Counted from the stretch's first letter, positions 6,993 through 16,953 are shown. The stretch: 51,418 nucleotides of DNA from Verrucomicrobiota bacterium (GCA_023426435.1 JAFAAS010000142.1:1-51418), one strand, 5' to 3'. Numbers and translations: made by a program. The notes: generated from the sequence alone by a model not told the origin.

Positions 6993-8165
6993 TCACCCCA
7001 CGCTCAACGCGCACGCCTCGTCTTCCTCGGTGCGTGCGGCAAACTCCACGGCCCTCCTCGCGTGAGCCCTTGCTTCCATCGCGGTTGGAAGTGACGCGCC
7101 GTCGCACCACAATCCTTCCACGGTCGTGGTCGTCGGCACGTCCGCCGGCCCGAAAACATTCTGCTGCATCAATCCGACGAGCATCTCCGCGGCGACTTCG
7201 CCCACGCGCTCGTCCCGCTGCCGCACCCCCGCGATCCGAGGATCGGAGTGCGCCGCAAACACGTCCACAAATCCGAAGTCTCGCGGCACCGCCAAGCCGA
7301 GCTCGCTGAGCCGCTCGCCAAGTAGAATGTGCGAGCTCAACAACACCTGCGGCCGCTGGCTCCGCACCCAGCTCTGCAAACGCCCGCAGTCCTGCTCGCT
7401 CGCGCGACCATCGGCGTCCGGCGCTCCGCAATAGAGTATCGGCACCCGGTGTTGCGGCAGCAGCCGATTACGCTCCATCAAAAACGCGGTCGAGATCCCC
7501 AAGTCCACCGCCTCGTCCCAACGCTTCGGCAGCACGAGACCGATCCGCTCATACCCCAGCGCCCGCGCCTTCTGCATCGCGGTGCGGATCGCACCCAGCT
7601 GATCGCTCATCACGCGGTGCAGCGATGGCGTCGCGGGGAAACAACCGATCTTCACCGCGCTCACGCGCGACCAGTCGAACTCCGCCAACCCATCGACGCC
7701 CGGCTGGTGCGACGCGAGTAGCGCCCCCGTGATCCCGCGATGAAAGAGCACGCTGCTCAATCGCCGCGCCGTCATCCCCGGTTCGCCCAGCCAGAAATGC
7801 TCCAGCTGATAACCAAACTGCGCCGCTTTCCGCATCGCCCCCGCGTAAAAATCCGCCTGCGCCGGCACACACTGCCAACCCCAACGGCTTTCCCAATTCG
7901 TGATATAAGCGATGGTATCGCGGCGCTCAGGAGCGGCGCGGCCTTTGCGATAGGCGACCAACGCCTGCAAAGCAGGATCGCGATGATACCCCATCTCCTT
8001 CGCCAGGGTCTGAATGCGCTGCCGCGTGGCTTCCGGAATCGTAGGGCTATTCCGCAACGCGAGGGAAACGGTCGTGTTGTGCACCCCCGCCGCGCGCGCG
8101 ATATCGCATTGCGTGATGCGATGGGGAATCGAAGAAGAAGCACCGGGCTCAGGCGAAACGCTCAT
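6993..8165 (-). CDS. LacI-family transcriptional repressor
   Basis: A 390-residue regulator. The N-terminal LacI helix-turn-helix (about residues 16-65) reads ITQCDIARAAGVHNTTVSLAL, with RIQTLAKEMGYHRDPALQAL as the hinge. The effector-binding periplasmic-binding-protein-like domain follows (about 80-360), with TTTTVEGLWCDGASLP near the C-terminus. This is the 'DP-x-L-x-A-L' subtype common in Verrucomicrobiota. It lies downstream of, and on the same strand as, a large TonB-dependent receptor, separated by a terminator, and converges with eda. It may control either, most plausibly sugar uptake. The ligand is unknown. Confidence 0.93.
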   Translation of the reverse strand: MSVSPEPGASSSIPHRITQCDIARAAGVHNTTVSLALRNSPTIPEATRQRIQTLAKEMGYHRDPALQALVAYRKGRAAPERRDTIAYITNWESRWGWQCVPAQADFYAGAMRKAAQFGYQLEHFWLGEPGMTARRLSSVLFHRGITGALLASHQPGVDGLAEFDWSRVSAVKIGCFPATPSLHRVMSDQLGAIRTAMQKARALGYERIGLVLPKRWDEAVDLGISTAFLMERNRLLPQHRVPILYCGAPDADGRASEQDCGRLQSWVRSQRPQVLLSSHILLGERLSELGLAVPRDFGFVDVFAAHSDPRIAGVRQRDERVGEVAAEMLVGLMQQNVFGPADVPTTTTVEGLWCDGASLPTAMEARAHARRAVEFAARTEEDEACALSVG

Positions 8166-8433
8166 GGCTTGTTCCTGGTTTCAAGTTCGTGCGCAGTTCG
8201 GTCACGGCAAAGCTTCGCTCCTCGCATCGAGAAACAGCCCGCCCCCACCGCACACGCCGGCTTCGGTCCTCGTGCTGAAACGGCGCCAACAGAGATGAAA
8301 TCATGGGGGTCCTGACTCAGTCGCGGTGCAAACATGGGCCACATCCTAGACGGACCATTCGCTCATTTCCGTTAAACCCACCCGCCGCGGAACGCGCGAC
8401 CACCTCGCCCGCCTCCCTTTTCTGCTCAAAAAC

Positions 8434-8462
8434 AAAAAAGCCGGCCCCCACGAGGGCCGGCT
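8434..8462 (-). terminator. Rho-independent terminator of the large TonB receptor gene
   Basis: On the minus strand AGCCGGCCC / GGGCCGGCT form a 9-bp GC stem with a 6-nt loop, followed by six T residues and then GTTTTT. It sits 22 nt after the receptor's stop codon and separates it from the lacI-type gene. Confidence 0.9.
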
Positions 8463-8484
8463 CGATAATCCAAATGACGTTAAC

Positions 8485-11400
8485 TTAGAACGAGAACGTA
8501 TTCGTCAACAGCCACTGCTCGGAGGGCGCAATACGAGCAGCCGCCCAAGTCCGGCCATCCGGCTGGACCGAGATCGGGATCAGTTCGTCGCCCTGGCCCA
8601 CGTTGTAAACGTTGAGCTGAATCCGCCAGTTGATCTTCTCGGTGAGCTTCCGCTCGTAGCTCACCCACAGGTCGAGCGCCTTTTCCGCCGGACCATAGAA
8701 CGGTTTCGAAAGGTCGAAACTCGCCAGGTTCGGGTTGTTCGGATCCGGAATCGTGGGGTAGCCGATGACCACCTTGTCCTGCCAGCGATAACCCGCACCG
8801 ATGCCAACGCCGCGCATGAAGCCCTGGTCGAACAGGTAGTTCGTGACGACGTTGTAGCGCCATTTGCGCAGCTCCGACGCCGCTGTGTTTTCTTGGAGCT
8901 TGAGCAGCGTGTATTGACCGCGCCAGCCAGCCCAAGCCGCACGCAACTCGTTGCCGGCCGAATAGTCGGAGTTGAACCGGACCAAATCGCCGCCAGGGCC
9001 GGCCATCAGAGTGTCGAGCTCGGCGACGAGTTCATCCAACAGCGAGCCACCCACATTGGAGCGGACCGCTTCGGACTTCGCCGCGTTGATCGCGATGCGC
9101 CAGTTCCGCAACGGATTGGCCGTGAGCTCGAACTCGTAACCCTTCGATTTCGTGTCGGCCGTCACCGCAAACCCTTGGAGGTCCGGATTGCCGCGATAAT
9201 CATAGACGCTCGCGGGATCCGGCTGGATCGGGTTTGCTTCATACTGGCCGCGCGTCTGGAGCGCTCCTTGCGTTGTGGGCCCGGGACCGTAGTTCCACGC
9301 TGAGAAGTAGCCGCGGTCGTTCAGCCAAACTTGGAAGTTGTTGATCGCCGCGATCGAAGCGTCGCGACGGGCATCGGCCTCTTCCTGCGTTTCCAACTTC
9401 ACTGCACCCGCCGGCAAGCGCGGATCGCCCGCCGGAATGTTGCCCGACGCGATCGGACGACCGTTTGCACCGAGCCAGACCGCATCCCACATATAGCGAA
9501 CGCCGGAGTAATGCCGCGTATCCGTCTGGCCGGCCGTGTTCCAGTTATAGCCCGACATGTAGTAGGTCTTGATATTACGCCAGTTTATGGCGTCCTTGAT
9601 GGTGCCGGTGAGGCTGCCTTGACTCGTGCTCAACGAGAGCGGAGTGCTGGCTCCGGCCAGGCTGGTTTCATACTTGATCGCCCGGAAGGAATACCTGTCG
9701 TCCTTCGTCGAGAGGAGCACGCCGTATTCTTTCGTCGCGCCGGTCGGGTTCGCAATCGAACCGCCATAGATATCGCGGCGAACGTCCGTCACTTGGAAGT
9801 TGCTCGATTTGTTATACGAAAGGCTGACATTGATCGGGAGAAAATCATTTTCCCCGAGCAGCTTGTTGAGGTGCACCACCAAGCCGCCCGATGTCGAGTG
9901 ATCCTTGAAGATCTGCGTCGTCGGGAACGCGTCGGGCAGCCGATAAACATCAGGATTGATGTTGAGCGCCCCACGGCTGGCAGCTCCGCCCGGAAGCGCC
10001 GTCACACCCTTGCTTTTGACCTCGTCATAACGCCAGCCGAGGGTCGGCACGATGGCATCGTTCCACAGGTAGCCCTGCCAGGTTCCGGCGTAAGACTTCG
10101 TCACGCGCAAGGTCTTCGCCGCTGCGGTGAGGAGGCTTAGATCTTCGCCGTCATTATAGCGGAGCAGCTCATTGTGGAAGTTGCTGTTCCAGCCGACATA
10201 GTTGGCGGGATTCGAAACCTGCGTGAGCTGGGTCGTGGCGGGCACGCCGTTGGCATCCGTCCCCGGGATGCCCACGAAGATCGGAATCGGGTTGGCCAGC
10301 GTGCTGCCGTTCGGGCGCGTGTCCCGCAACGACGCCGGCACATCCCAGGGATCCAGATGGGAAACGCCCGGCTGCGGCCTCCACGTCGACTCGAATTGAT
10401 AGATGTTTCCATCCTGCAGCGTCACATCGGAAGTAATACGCGAGATATTGGCACCGGACGCCGTGCTTGCGTTCCTCAACGTCGAACCGAGATAGATGAC
10501 CGCCACCGGTGGCAGGTTTTGGAAGCCGTCGGGGTTACCCTGCAGCTTGAACGACGCGTAGGCGGCGGAGTTCGCATGCATCTGCCAGCTCCGGTTTTCG
10601 GTATAGTATTTTTCGTCGCTATAGACGCCATTGAACCGATGCTTCCCGATAAGCTTCGCCAGGAAACTTTCCTGATCGAAGAAGTCGGAAGCGCGCAATT
10701 CGCCGAACAGCGAACCGCGCATATAACGACGGTCGCTCTCGTAGGAGCTGCCGCGGCCCGGGCCGCCAGCGATAAAGGGGCGCCCGTAATTCGGATTCGC
10801 CACACCCGCATTGGCGGAATTGGTGGGCCCCACCACGTAGTCTTGGAAGTTCTGCAGGATATCGACGTTGATCGTGGGATTGCCGACGAGCGCTTCGCCG
10901 CCGCGTTTGTATTTCTGGCGGTCGTAGATGAGCTGAACACCGAGACGATCGTCGAACGCCGTCTGGCTGAGATCGAAGTTATAAGCATTCCACTTCTCGA
11001 ACTCCGACTTCGTCGGGCCATCGATCAGGTTGTTATAGAAATCGAAGACCGTCGGATCGCTCAGAGTAGCATCGCGGTATTGACCATATTGATAGTTGGG
11101 CAGGCGCGCGTTGGTGGCGAAGCCGCTCAACGTGTTCAGGCGTGAAAACGCATCCGCATATCGCATGCCGACGAGATTGACACCCGTGCCTTGCGGCACG
11201 CCCGAGGTATTGAGCGCCCCCGTGTTCACGAAACCGCCGTAAATGCGATAGAGCTGATTGCTCGTGCCATCGATGAACCAAATCGGCTGCTGCTGATTCG
11301 CGTAGCCAGCCACCCACGGGCTAAAGGTGTTGCCCGCGGAACCGATCTGGTAGCCGTTGAGCACGGAGAACTTGCCCATCCCGCTATTCAGATCCCGGGC

Positions 11401-12303
11401 TTCCGGACTGGCCGCATCGGGGCGGAACCACGCCGTGATGCTGTCGTAGGGAGGAAGAATGCGCGGGCGATTGGCCTTGATGTCGCCGTTCTCGAACTTC
11501 GCCTTGAAACTCGTGCGAAAATCGCGGCGGCTGAAGAGCTGCGGATCGAACCGAATCGTGCCGAACACGCGCCGGTCATCCTGCCAGGCTCCTTCCTGCT
11601 GGTATTTGCGATCGTCCCACATGCCGTCGAGACGAATGGCCAGCACATTGTCGATGATCTCTTGATTGATATCGATGCTGCCGCGAAGGGTTCCATAGGA
11701 GCCCGTGCGAGCCTCGACCGAGCCGAAGTTGCGAAACTCGGCGTTGTTCGTGGAGCCATTGACAATACCCGCCGGGCTTCCGAGTCCGAACAGGATCGCG
11801 TTTGGCCCGCGCTGAATGTCGACGCGACCGACGTTGAAGGTGTCCCACGGAATGTCCGTGACGAAGAAATCGCGCGTGTTGTCCGGAACGTCCAAGCCGC
11901 GCACGCGCGCGCCGAGCGACGGGTTGCGCAAGGTCGACGTCTCATCGGGGCTGGTGCCATTGCCCAAGCCCGCGTAAGTGCCGCGAGTGCCGGCGACTTC
12001 AGCATTGGTGGTGTATTGGAGCAGAGTGCTGCTGTCGGTCGCACCGACGTCCTGCATAAACTCTCTCGTGATCACCTGGATCGCCGAGCCCACGTCCGCA
12101 AGGTTCGTGCGGATGCGGGTGCCAGCGAGCGTTTGCGTCGCTTGATATCCTCTGTCGGTCTCCGCCCTTACTTCGAAGGGTGAGAGTTGAACGATTTCAT
12201 CGTCCGTTCCCAAATCAGCCGGTTGAGCGGCTTGGGCGTATAGTCCGGGAGCAACGGCAGATGCCGTCAGCGCCAGGACGCCTAGCGTGTATCGTTTGTT
12301 CAT
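8485..12303 (-). CDS. Large TonB-dependent outer-membrane receptor
   Basis: A 1272-residue receptor, long for the family (usually 700-1000), as often in Opitutaceae. A signal peptide (about 1-24, cut after YAQA) is followed by a linker with VQLSPFEV (about 38-45) and then the plug domain (about 50-200), with SAIQVITREFMQDVGA and VGRVDIQRGPNAILFGLGSPAGIVN-type signatures. The rest is the 22-stranded barrel, with the last strand ending in Phe (TNTFSF), the BamA signal. It has no STN domain, so it is a transporter rather than a surface-signalling receptor. The substrate is unknown; the flanking LacI gene hints at a glycan. It is divergent from the FecI-type sigma gene at 12625. Confidence 0.95.
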   Translation of the reverse strand: MNKRYTLGVLALTASAVAPGLYAQAAQPADLGTDDEIVQLSPFEVRAETDRGYQATQTLAGTRIRTNLADVGSAIQVITREFMQDVGATDSSTLLQYTTNAEVAGTRGTYAGLGNGTSPDETSTLRNPSLGARVRGLDVPDNTRDFFVTDIPWDTFNVGRVDIQRGPNAILFGLGSPAGIVNGSTNNAEFRNFGSVEARTGSYGTLRGSIDINQEIIDNVLAIRLDGMWDDRKYQQEGAWQDDRRVFGTIRFDPQLFSRRDFRTSFKAKFENGDIKANRPRILPPYDSITAWFRPDAASPEARDLNSGMGKFSVLNGYQIGSAGNTFSPWVAGYANQQQPIWFIDGTSNQLYRIYGGFVNTGALNTSGVPQGTGVNLVGMRYADAFSRLNTLSGFATNARLPNYQYGQYRDATLSDPTVFDFYNNLIDGPTKSEFEKWNAYNFDLSQTAFDDRLGVQLIYDRQKYKRGGEALVGNPTINVDILQNFQDYVVGPTNSANAGVANPNYGRPFIAGGPGRGSSYESDRRYMRGSLFGELRASDFFDQESFLAKLIGKHRFNGVYSDEKYYTENRSWQMHANSAAYASFKLQGNPDGFQNLPPVAVIYLGSTLRNASTASGANISRITSDVTLQDGNIYQFESTWRPQPGVSHLDPWDVPASLRDTRPNGSTLANPIPIFVGIPGTDANGVPATTQLTQVSNPANYVGWNSNFHNELLRYNDGEDLSLLTAAAKTLRVTKSYAGTWQGYLWNDAIVPTLGWRYDEVKSKGVTALPGGAASRGALNINPDVYRLPDAFPTTQIFKDHSTSGGLVVHLNKLLGENDFLPINVSLSYNKSSNFQVTDVRRDIYGGSIANPTGATKEYGVLLSTKDDRYSFRAIKYETSLAGASTPLSLSTSQGSLTGTIKDAINWRNIKTYYMSGYNWNTAGQTDTRHYSGVRYMWDAVWLGANGRPIASGNIPAGDPRLPAGAVKLETQEEADARRDASIAAINNFQVWLNDRGYFSAWNYGPGPTTQGALQTRGQYEANPIQPDPASVYDYRGNPDLQGFAVTADTKSKGYEFELTANPLRNWRIAINAAKSEAVRSNVGGSLLDELVAELDTLMAGPGGDLVRFNSDYSAGNELRAAWAGWRGQYTLLKLQENTAASELRKWRYNVVTNYLFDQGFMRGVGIGAGYRWQDKVVIGYPTIPDPNNPNLASFDLSKPFYGPAEKALDLWVSYERKLTEKINWRIQLNVYNVGQGDELIPISVQPDGRTWAAARIAPSEQWLLTNTFSF

Positions 12304-12624
12304 GGTTTGGTTTGTTAGTCAGGCCGACCCTCTCCATCCGGCGACGCGCCATCGTCGCATGCGACGAGGGGCAAACCGAACAGACAGGGGCCCGCGGTGG
12401 GTCCGCGGATTTCGGCGGATGTTTTGAAGCGCCCCCCGCTTCCCCTCCGCAACAGGCCGTTCATTCTGACCTCAGAGTAACCGCCAGCGCCTTGAAAGAT
12501 CGTCATCGCTTGCTCGGCCACGTCGTTTCGCAAACCCGCAACTACAAACCGTTCCCAAGTCACAAAAGACTCGACTCATGCTCGCACGCGGCAAATTCCT
12601 GAACCGTTCGCCGCGCCCCACACC
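12304..12624. other. Divergent promoter region, TonB receptor / fecI-like sigma
   Basis: A 321-nt gap between two divergent starts. Open frames here are short antisense artefacts of GC bias. I see no convincing sigma-70 hexamers, operator palindrome or RNA structure; it must carry both promoters. Confidence 0.4.
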
Positions 12625-13149
12625 ATGCCGAACAACCCCGAATCCGACCGTTGGTTCCGCGAGGAAGTCCAGGTTCATCAGGACTCGCTGCGCGCATGGC
12701 TCCGTGCGCGTTTCCCGGGACTGAGCGACTGCGACAACATCGTGCAGGAGTCGCTCACCCGCGTCTGGCGCACCCGCGGCAGGCAGGAAATCTCCGCGGC
12801 GCGCGCCCTGCTCTACACCACCGCGCACAACCTCGCCGTCGACCAACTCCGCCGCCAGAAGATCGTGCCGATCGAGTCGATAACGGAATTGGCCGACTTG
12901 CCCGTCTACGAAGAAAGCCCTTCACCCGCCGAATCGACCGCCCTCCATCAGGAACTCGAACTTTTGACTCAAGCCATCCAATCGCTGCCCGAGAAATGCC
13001 GCCAGGTGCTGACCTTGCGAAAGATCTACGGCCTCTCCCAAAAGGAGATCGCCGCGCAACTCGGCATCAGCGAACACACCGTCGAAGCCCAGGTGGGCAA
13101 TGGCATGCGTCGTTGCGCCGCTTACCTCGCCGGACTCGGTCTCCCTTGA
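12625..13149 (+). CDS. FecI-type ECF sigma factor
   Basis: A 174-residue ECF sigma factor. Sigma-2 (about residues 15-80) includes DCDNIVQESLTRVWRTRG, LLYTTAHNLAVDQLRRQ. Sigma-4 (about 112-165) contains LPEKCRQVLTLRKIYGLSQKEIAAQLGISEHTVE. The LRKIYGLSQKEIA pattern is typical of FecI/FpvI sigma factors. It is followed after 3 nt by fecR and then by an STN-domain TonB receptor, the standard order of a cell-surface signalling operon. Signal transfer would run from receptor to FecR to this sigma factor. Confidence 0.94.
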   Translation: MPNNPESDRWFREEVQVHQDSLRAWLRARFPGLSDCDNIVQESLTRVWRTRGRQEISAARALLYTTAHNLAVDQLRRQKIVPIESITELADLPVYEESPSPAESTALHQELELLTQAIQSLPEKCRQVLTLRKIYGLSQKEIAAQLGISEHTVEAQVGNGMRRCAAYLAGLGLP

Positions 13150-13152
13150 TCC

Positions 13153-14178
13153 GTGGAAACGCCCGATCCCAGCGCCTCCCCCGCCGAACTCGCCGCCGCT
13201 CAATGGCTCGCGCGGCGCGATCGTGGCCTTTCCCCGGCCGAACAAGACACCTACTTTCAATGGCTGCGCGAAAGCCCCGCGCACGGCTCGGCCATCGCCC
13301 GTCTCGAAGAAAGCTGGCGACGCCTCGATGCTCTCCGCGAGTGGCGCCCGGCGCACAGCGCACAGCCCAACCCCGATTTGCTCGCTCCGCGTCCGCCCCG
13401 CCGCTGGCTCATTCCTTCCATCCTCGCGACCGCGGCAGCGTTCGCCTTGGTCGCGTTTGTTACGTGGCCGCGCCTGGCGCCCGCGCCGACCGCTCCTCGC
13501 GGCGCCGCCGTCCTTCACCCCGGCCCGGAACGCATGACGCTCGACGACGGCTCCCTCGTCGAGCTCAACACCGGCGCTGAGATCGCCGTGGAGTTCACCG
13601 CCACGCAACGCTCCGTTCGTCTCGTGCGCGGTCAGGCGCATTTCACCGTCGCGAAGGACGCCTCCCGCCCGTTTGTCGTCGCCGCCGACACGTTCGAGGT
13701 CCGCGCCGTCGGCACCGCATTTTCCGTTCTCGTCGACGATCACGCGCTCTCCGTCCTCGTCACCGAAGGCAAGGTGCAACTCGACGAATTACGACGCGAC
13801 ACCTTCGACTCCGCGCCACCCAAGGTCGCCGTCCCTCTGACCGCCGGCCAGAAAGCGATCGTGCGCCTCGATCCGCAAGGCGATCCCGCTTCGCGTCTTC
13901 GCCTCCGCGAGCTCACCCCCAGCGAGGTCGAGACCGCGCTCGCCTGGCAGCGCATGCGTTTGGAGTTCGTCGACCTCGCCCTCCACGACGTGGTCAACGA
14001 ATTCAACCGCTACAACAGCCGCAAACTCGTGATCGGCAACGACGACACCGGACAGGTTCGCATCGCCGGCAGTTTCCGCGCCGACAATGTCGAAGCCTTC
14101 GTTCGCCTGCTCGATGCCGCCTTCGACATCGACGCACAGCCGCGGGGCAACGAGCTCGTCCTCTTCCGCCGCCCCTGA
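13153..14178 (+). CDS. FecR-type transmembrane anti-sigma/sigma regulator
   Basis: A 341-residue protein starting with GTG at 13153, 3 nt after the sigma stop. The cytoplasmic N-terminal FecR_N domain (about 10-60) has AAQWLARRDRGLSPAEQDTYFQWL and the following WRRLDAL. A transmembrane helix spans about 85-105. The periplasmic FecR domain (about 120-220) shows LDDGSLVELNTGAEI, FEVRAVGTAFSVL. A C-terminal domain of the DUF4974 type (about 260-340) matches secretin/STN partners (LHDVVNEFNRYNSRKLVI). It relays receptor occupancy across the inner membrane to the sigma factor just upstream. Confidence 0.94.
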   Translation: METPDPSASPAELAAAQWLARRDRGLSPAEQDTYFQWLRESPAHGSAIARLEESWRRLDALREWRPAHSAQPNPDLLAPRPPRRWLIPSILATAAAFALVAFVTWPRLAPAPTAPRGAAVLHPGPERMTLDDGSLVELNTGAEIAVEFTATQRSVRLVRGQAHFTVAKDASRPFVVAADTFEVRAVGTAFSVLVDDHALSVLVTEGKVQLDELRRDTFDSAPPKVAVPLTAGQKAIVRLDPQGDPASRLRLRELTPSEVETALAWQRMRLEFVDLALHDVVNEFNRYNSRKLVIGNDDTGQVRIAGSFRADNVEAFVRLLDAAFDIDAQPRGNELVLFRRP

Positions 14179-14218
14179 ACGCTCCCGTGCGCGGCACAAG
14201 AGGCGCATCCTGCGTTCC

Positions 14219-14236
14219 TCGAAGCGCCAGCTTCGA
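14219..14236. repeat. Small palindrome in the fecR-receptor gap
   Basis: TCGAAGC-GCCA-GCTTCGA, a 7-bp perfect stem. A similar element, CGAAGC-CCA-GCTTCG, lies at 26829-26843 before the DUF983 gene. It falls in the 186-nt gap between fecR and the receptor and may be an operator or repeat family member. Confidence 0.5.
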
Positions 14237-14364
14237 CCCCGCGGCGACCTTCGCCGGGCCCAAATTTCTTTGCGCTTCGCCCCTCGCGTGGATTGCGTAA
14301 GCCACTCCGTGAAACTGGCGCCGATCCTCACCCCCGAGCGCCCGCGGATCGCTACGTTGAACCC

Positions 14365-16932
14365 ATGTTGACCCCAAGAGCCTTCAGCCGCGTCTCCTTC
14401 GCACGGCTGCTACTCTGCCTCTCGGCGATCGCATGGGTTTTGTTTGTCCAGACCGACGCCCGCGCCGCCAACGGCGAGACGCAGTTCGACATCCCTCGCG
14501 GCGAAGCCTCGCACACGCTGCGCCTGTTCTCACAACAGACCGGCCTCCAGATTCTCTACCCGCCCGAACAGGTGCGCGGCGTTCGCACCCACGCCGTCCG
14601 CGGCACCTACCTTCCGCTCAACGCCCTCGCACTCATGCTCGAGGGAACCGCGCTTTCGATCGTTTACGATGACGAGGTCGACGCCGTCGCGATTCGCGCG
14701 CAGCCGCCTCTCCCCAGCCGCCTCCGTTCCGTTCCGCGCCCATCGTCGTCACCGCCGGAATCCGTCTCCGCCCACAACGATCACATCGTCGTGCTCTCGC
14801 CTTTCGACGTTCGCAGTCACGCCGACGTCGGCTACAAAGCCGCCAACACCTCCGCCGCCACGCGAATGGCCGTGCCCGTCCACGACCTGCCGATGAGCGT
14901 CACCGTTTTGACCGAGGCGTTCATCGACGATCAAAAAGCCTACGATCTCTACGACGTCGTCAAATGGGCCTCCGGCGTCCACCAGGACAACGTCTCCCCC
15001 CAAGGCTGGGCCCGCTACAACGTCCGCGGTTTCAGCTCTCCCGCCGCCATCCAGCGCAACGGCTTCGGCTCCTTCCGTTTCATCGACACCACCAACATCG
15101 CTCGCATCGAGGTCGTCAAAGGCCCCGCCTCCCTCCTCTACGGCCAGCTGAATCCCGGCGGCGTGATCAACTACATCACCAAACGTCCGGAAAACACCCG
15201 CTCCATCCGCCTGAGCGCCGGCGTCGGCGACCGCGGTTTCTCCCGCGCTGTGATCGACGCCACCGGCCCGCTCCCAGGCACCGACGAACAACTGCTCTAT
15301 CGCGCGATCGCGATGACCGAAAACATCCAGCAGTTCCAGCAACACGGCGAGGGCCACAAATACCTCTTCGCTCCCAGCGCCACATGGAAAATCTCCGACC
15401 ACACCGCGCTCACATTGGAGTTCGAACACTTCGAACGCCGCGAAGACATGATCACCGGCGGCGTCGTCCTGCGCTACGAGGGCGGAATCCCGCGCCGTCC
15501 ATATCCCGATCTTCCGTGGGACTTCAGCTACGCCGGCGAGGGCGACTTCCAGGATTTCGTCTCCGACGCGATCTCCGCGGAACTCACCACCCGGCTCGGC
15601 GAGCACGTGAACATCCGCGCCGCCTATCTCGACGCATGGTGGGATCAAGAATGGCGCGCCACCGGCCAGGGCGGCACCGGGCTGCTCGCGCAATCCTTCA
15701 TCGATGCCTACTACCCTCCGTCGCGCGGCCTCACATCCGCCGACGCCATGTATCGGCGCAATCGCTGGGAACGCCAACGCGGCAGCGAGCGCACCGCCCA
15801 GATCGACGCCGTCACGAAGCTAGAGCTCGCCGGGGTGAAGGTCGATCTGCTCGTCGGCTATAAACACAACTTCGACACCCGCTTTCGCTCCGAACAAAAG
15901 AACAATCCCAACATCGCCGGCCATCCCGCGTATCTGAAACCTTGGGACTTGCGCGATCCGAGCACGTGGGAACGCGAGGTTCCCTTCGGCGTCGACTCCC
16001 TTGTGCTCGCCGCCAGCAACCGCAGCTCGAGCACCAACTCTTCGCTCGCCAGCATCCTCTCGGCTTCGGCTTTCGACGACCGCGTGAAGTTGCTCGGCGG
16101 ATACGCCTGGCACCGTGTCGCCAACGATCCCACGCGCAATCTCCTCGCCGGCAGCGCCACACCCGGCTCGGTCCGCACCGCCGGCGTGCCGCAGGCAGGC
16201 GCGCTCGTCACGGTCGCAAAGGGCATTTCCGCCTACGCCTCCTACAGCGAATCCTTCCTCGCCAACACCAACATGCTGCGCGTGAACAACGTTCCCACCG
16301 TTCCCGCCGCTCCGTCCGTCGGCCGCGGCATCGAGGCCGGATTCAAATTCGACCTGCTCGACGGTCGCATCTCCGGCACCGCCTCCGTTTACCGTATCCG
16401 CGCACACCCTACCGGTATCATCATTGTCACGACCGGCCTCGATTCCTCCGGCACCACGCTGTTCAGCGACATCCAGGGCGGTTCTCAGCTCAGCGAGGGT
16501 TTCGAGTTCGACCTGATCCTTTCTCCGACGGAAAACTTCCAGCTGATCGCCACTTTCAACCGCGGCGACGCGATCTACGAACGACACCCGACCAACCCCG
16601 CCCTGAACCGCACGCCTCTCGTCGCCACGCCCGAAAAGGCGTTCAATCTCTGGGCGAAATACCTCTTCGTGAACGGGCCGCTGCGCGGCTTCACCGTCGC
16701 GGGCGGCACCAACTACGTCGGCAGCATGTCCTACGTCGGCAACAATCCCCACGAACGCTTCCCTTCCTATTTCACGTTGGACGCCACCATCGGCTATCGT
16801 TTCCGCGCGTTCGGTCGGCCTTGGGAAGCGGAATGCACCGTGAAGAACATCACCGACGAACGCTACTACGCGTCCGCCACGAGTTGGGGATTCCCCCGCC
16901 ACACGCTCCTCACGCTCACCACGCGTTTCTGA
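14365..16932 (+). CDS. TonB-dependent receptor/transducer with N-terminal STN signalling domain (siderophore type)
   Basis: An 855-residue receptor. A signal peptide (about 1-36) is followed by an STN domain (about 40-112: FDIPRGEASHTLRLFSQQTG, then a turn and LPLNALALMLEGTALS). A VVLSPFDV motif follows, then the plug (MSVTVLTEAFIDDQ..., IARIEVVKGPASLLYGQLNPGG), which has the FpvA/FhuE-like 'LYGQLNPGGVINYITKRP' signature. The barrel ends with a C-terminal Phe (LTTRF). The STN domain contacts FecR in the periplasm, so this receptor both imports a ligand and triggers the sigma factor two genes upstream. The closest substrate class is ferric siderophores, by plug signature. The start was chosen as the ATG at 14365 directly before the signal peptide. 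Confidence 0.94.
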   Translation: MLTPRAFSRVSFARLLLCLSAIAWVLFVQTDARAANGETQFDIPRGEASHTLRLFSQQTGLQILYPPEQVRGVRTHAVRGTYLPLNALALMLEGTALSIVYDDEVDAVAIRAQPPLPSRLRSVPRPSSSPPESVSAHNDHIVVLSPFDVRSHADVGYKAANTSAATRMAVPVHDLPMSVTVLTEAFIDDQKAYDLYDVVKWASGVHQDNVSPQGWARYNVRGFSSPAAIQRNGFGSFRFIDTTNIARIEVVKGPASLLYGQLNPGGVINYITKRPENTRSIRLSAGVGDRGFSRAVIDATGPLPGTDEQLLYRAIAMTENIQQFQQHGEGHKYLFAPSATWKISDHTALTLEFEHFERREDMITGGVVLRYEGGIPRRPYPDLPWDFSYAGEGDFQDFVSDAISAELTTRLGEHVNIRAAYLDAWWDQEWRATGQGGTGLLAQSFIDAYYPPSRGLTSADAMYRRNRWERQRGSERTAQIDAVTKLELAGVKVDLLVGYKHNFDTRFRSEQKNNPNIAGHPAYLKPWDLRDPSTWEREVPFGVDSLVLAASNRSSSTNSSLASILSASAFDDRVKLLGGYAWHRVANDPTRNLLAGSATPGSVRTAGVPQAGALVTVAKGISAYASYSESFLANTNMLRVNNVPTVPAAPSVGRGIEAGFKFDLLDGRISGTASVYRIRAHPTGIIIVTTGLDSSGTTLFSDIQGGSQLSEGFEFDLILSPTENFQLIATFNRGDAIYERHPTNPALNRTPLVATPEKAFNLWAKYLFVNGPLRGFTVAGGTNYVGSMSYVGNNPHERFPSYFTLDATIGYRFRAFGRPWEAECTVKNITDERYYASATSWGFPRHTLLTLTTRF

Positions 16933-16953
16933 GCGCCATGGCTCCGCCGCCGC

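Noticed and set aside
12315..12563. An 82-codon minus-strand frame in the gap upstream of the large receptor
   Set aside because: No family features, Gly/Arg-rich composition, and it would occupy the whole divergent promoter region.
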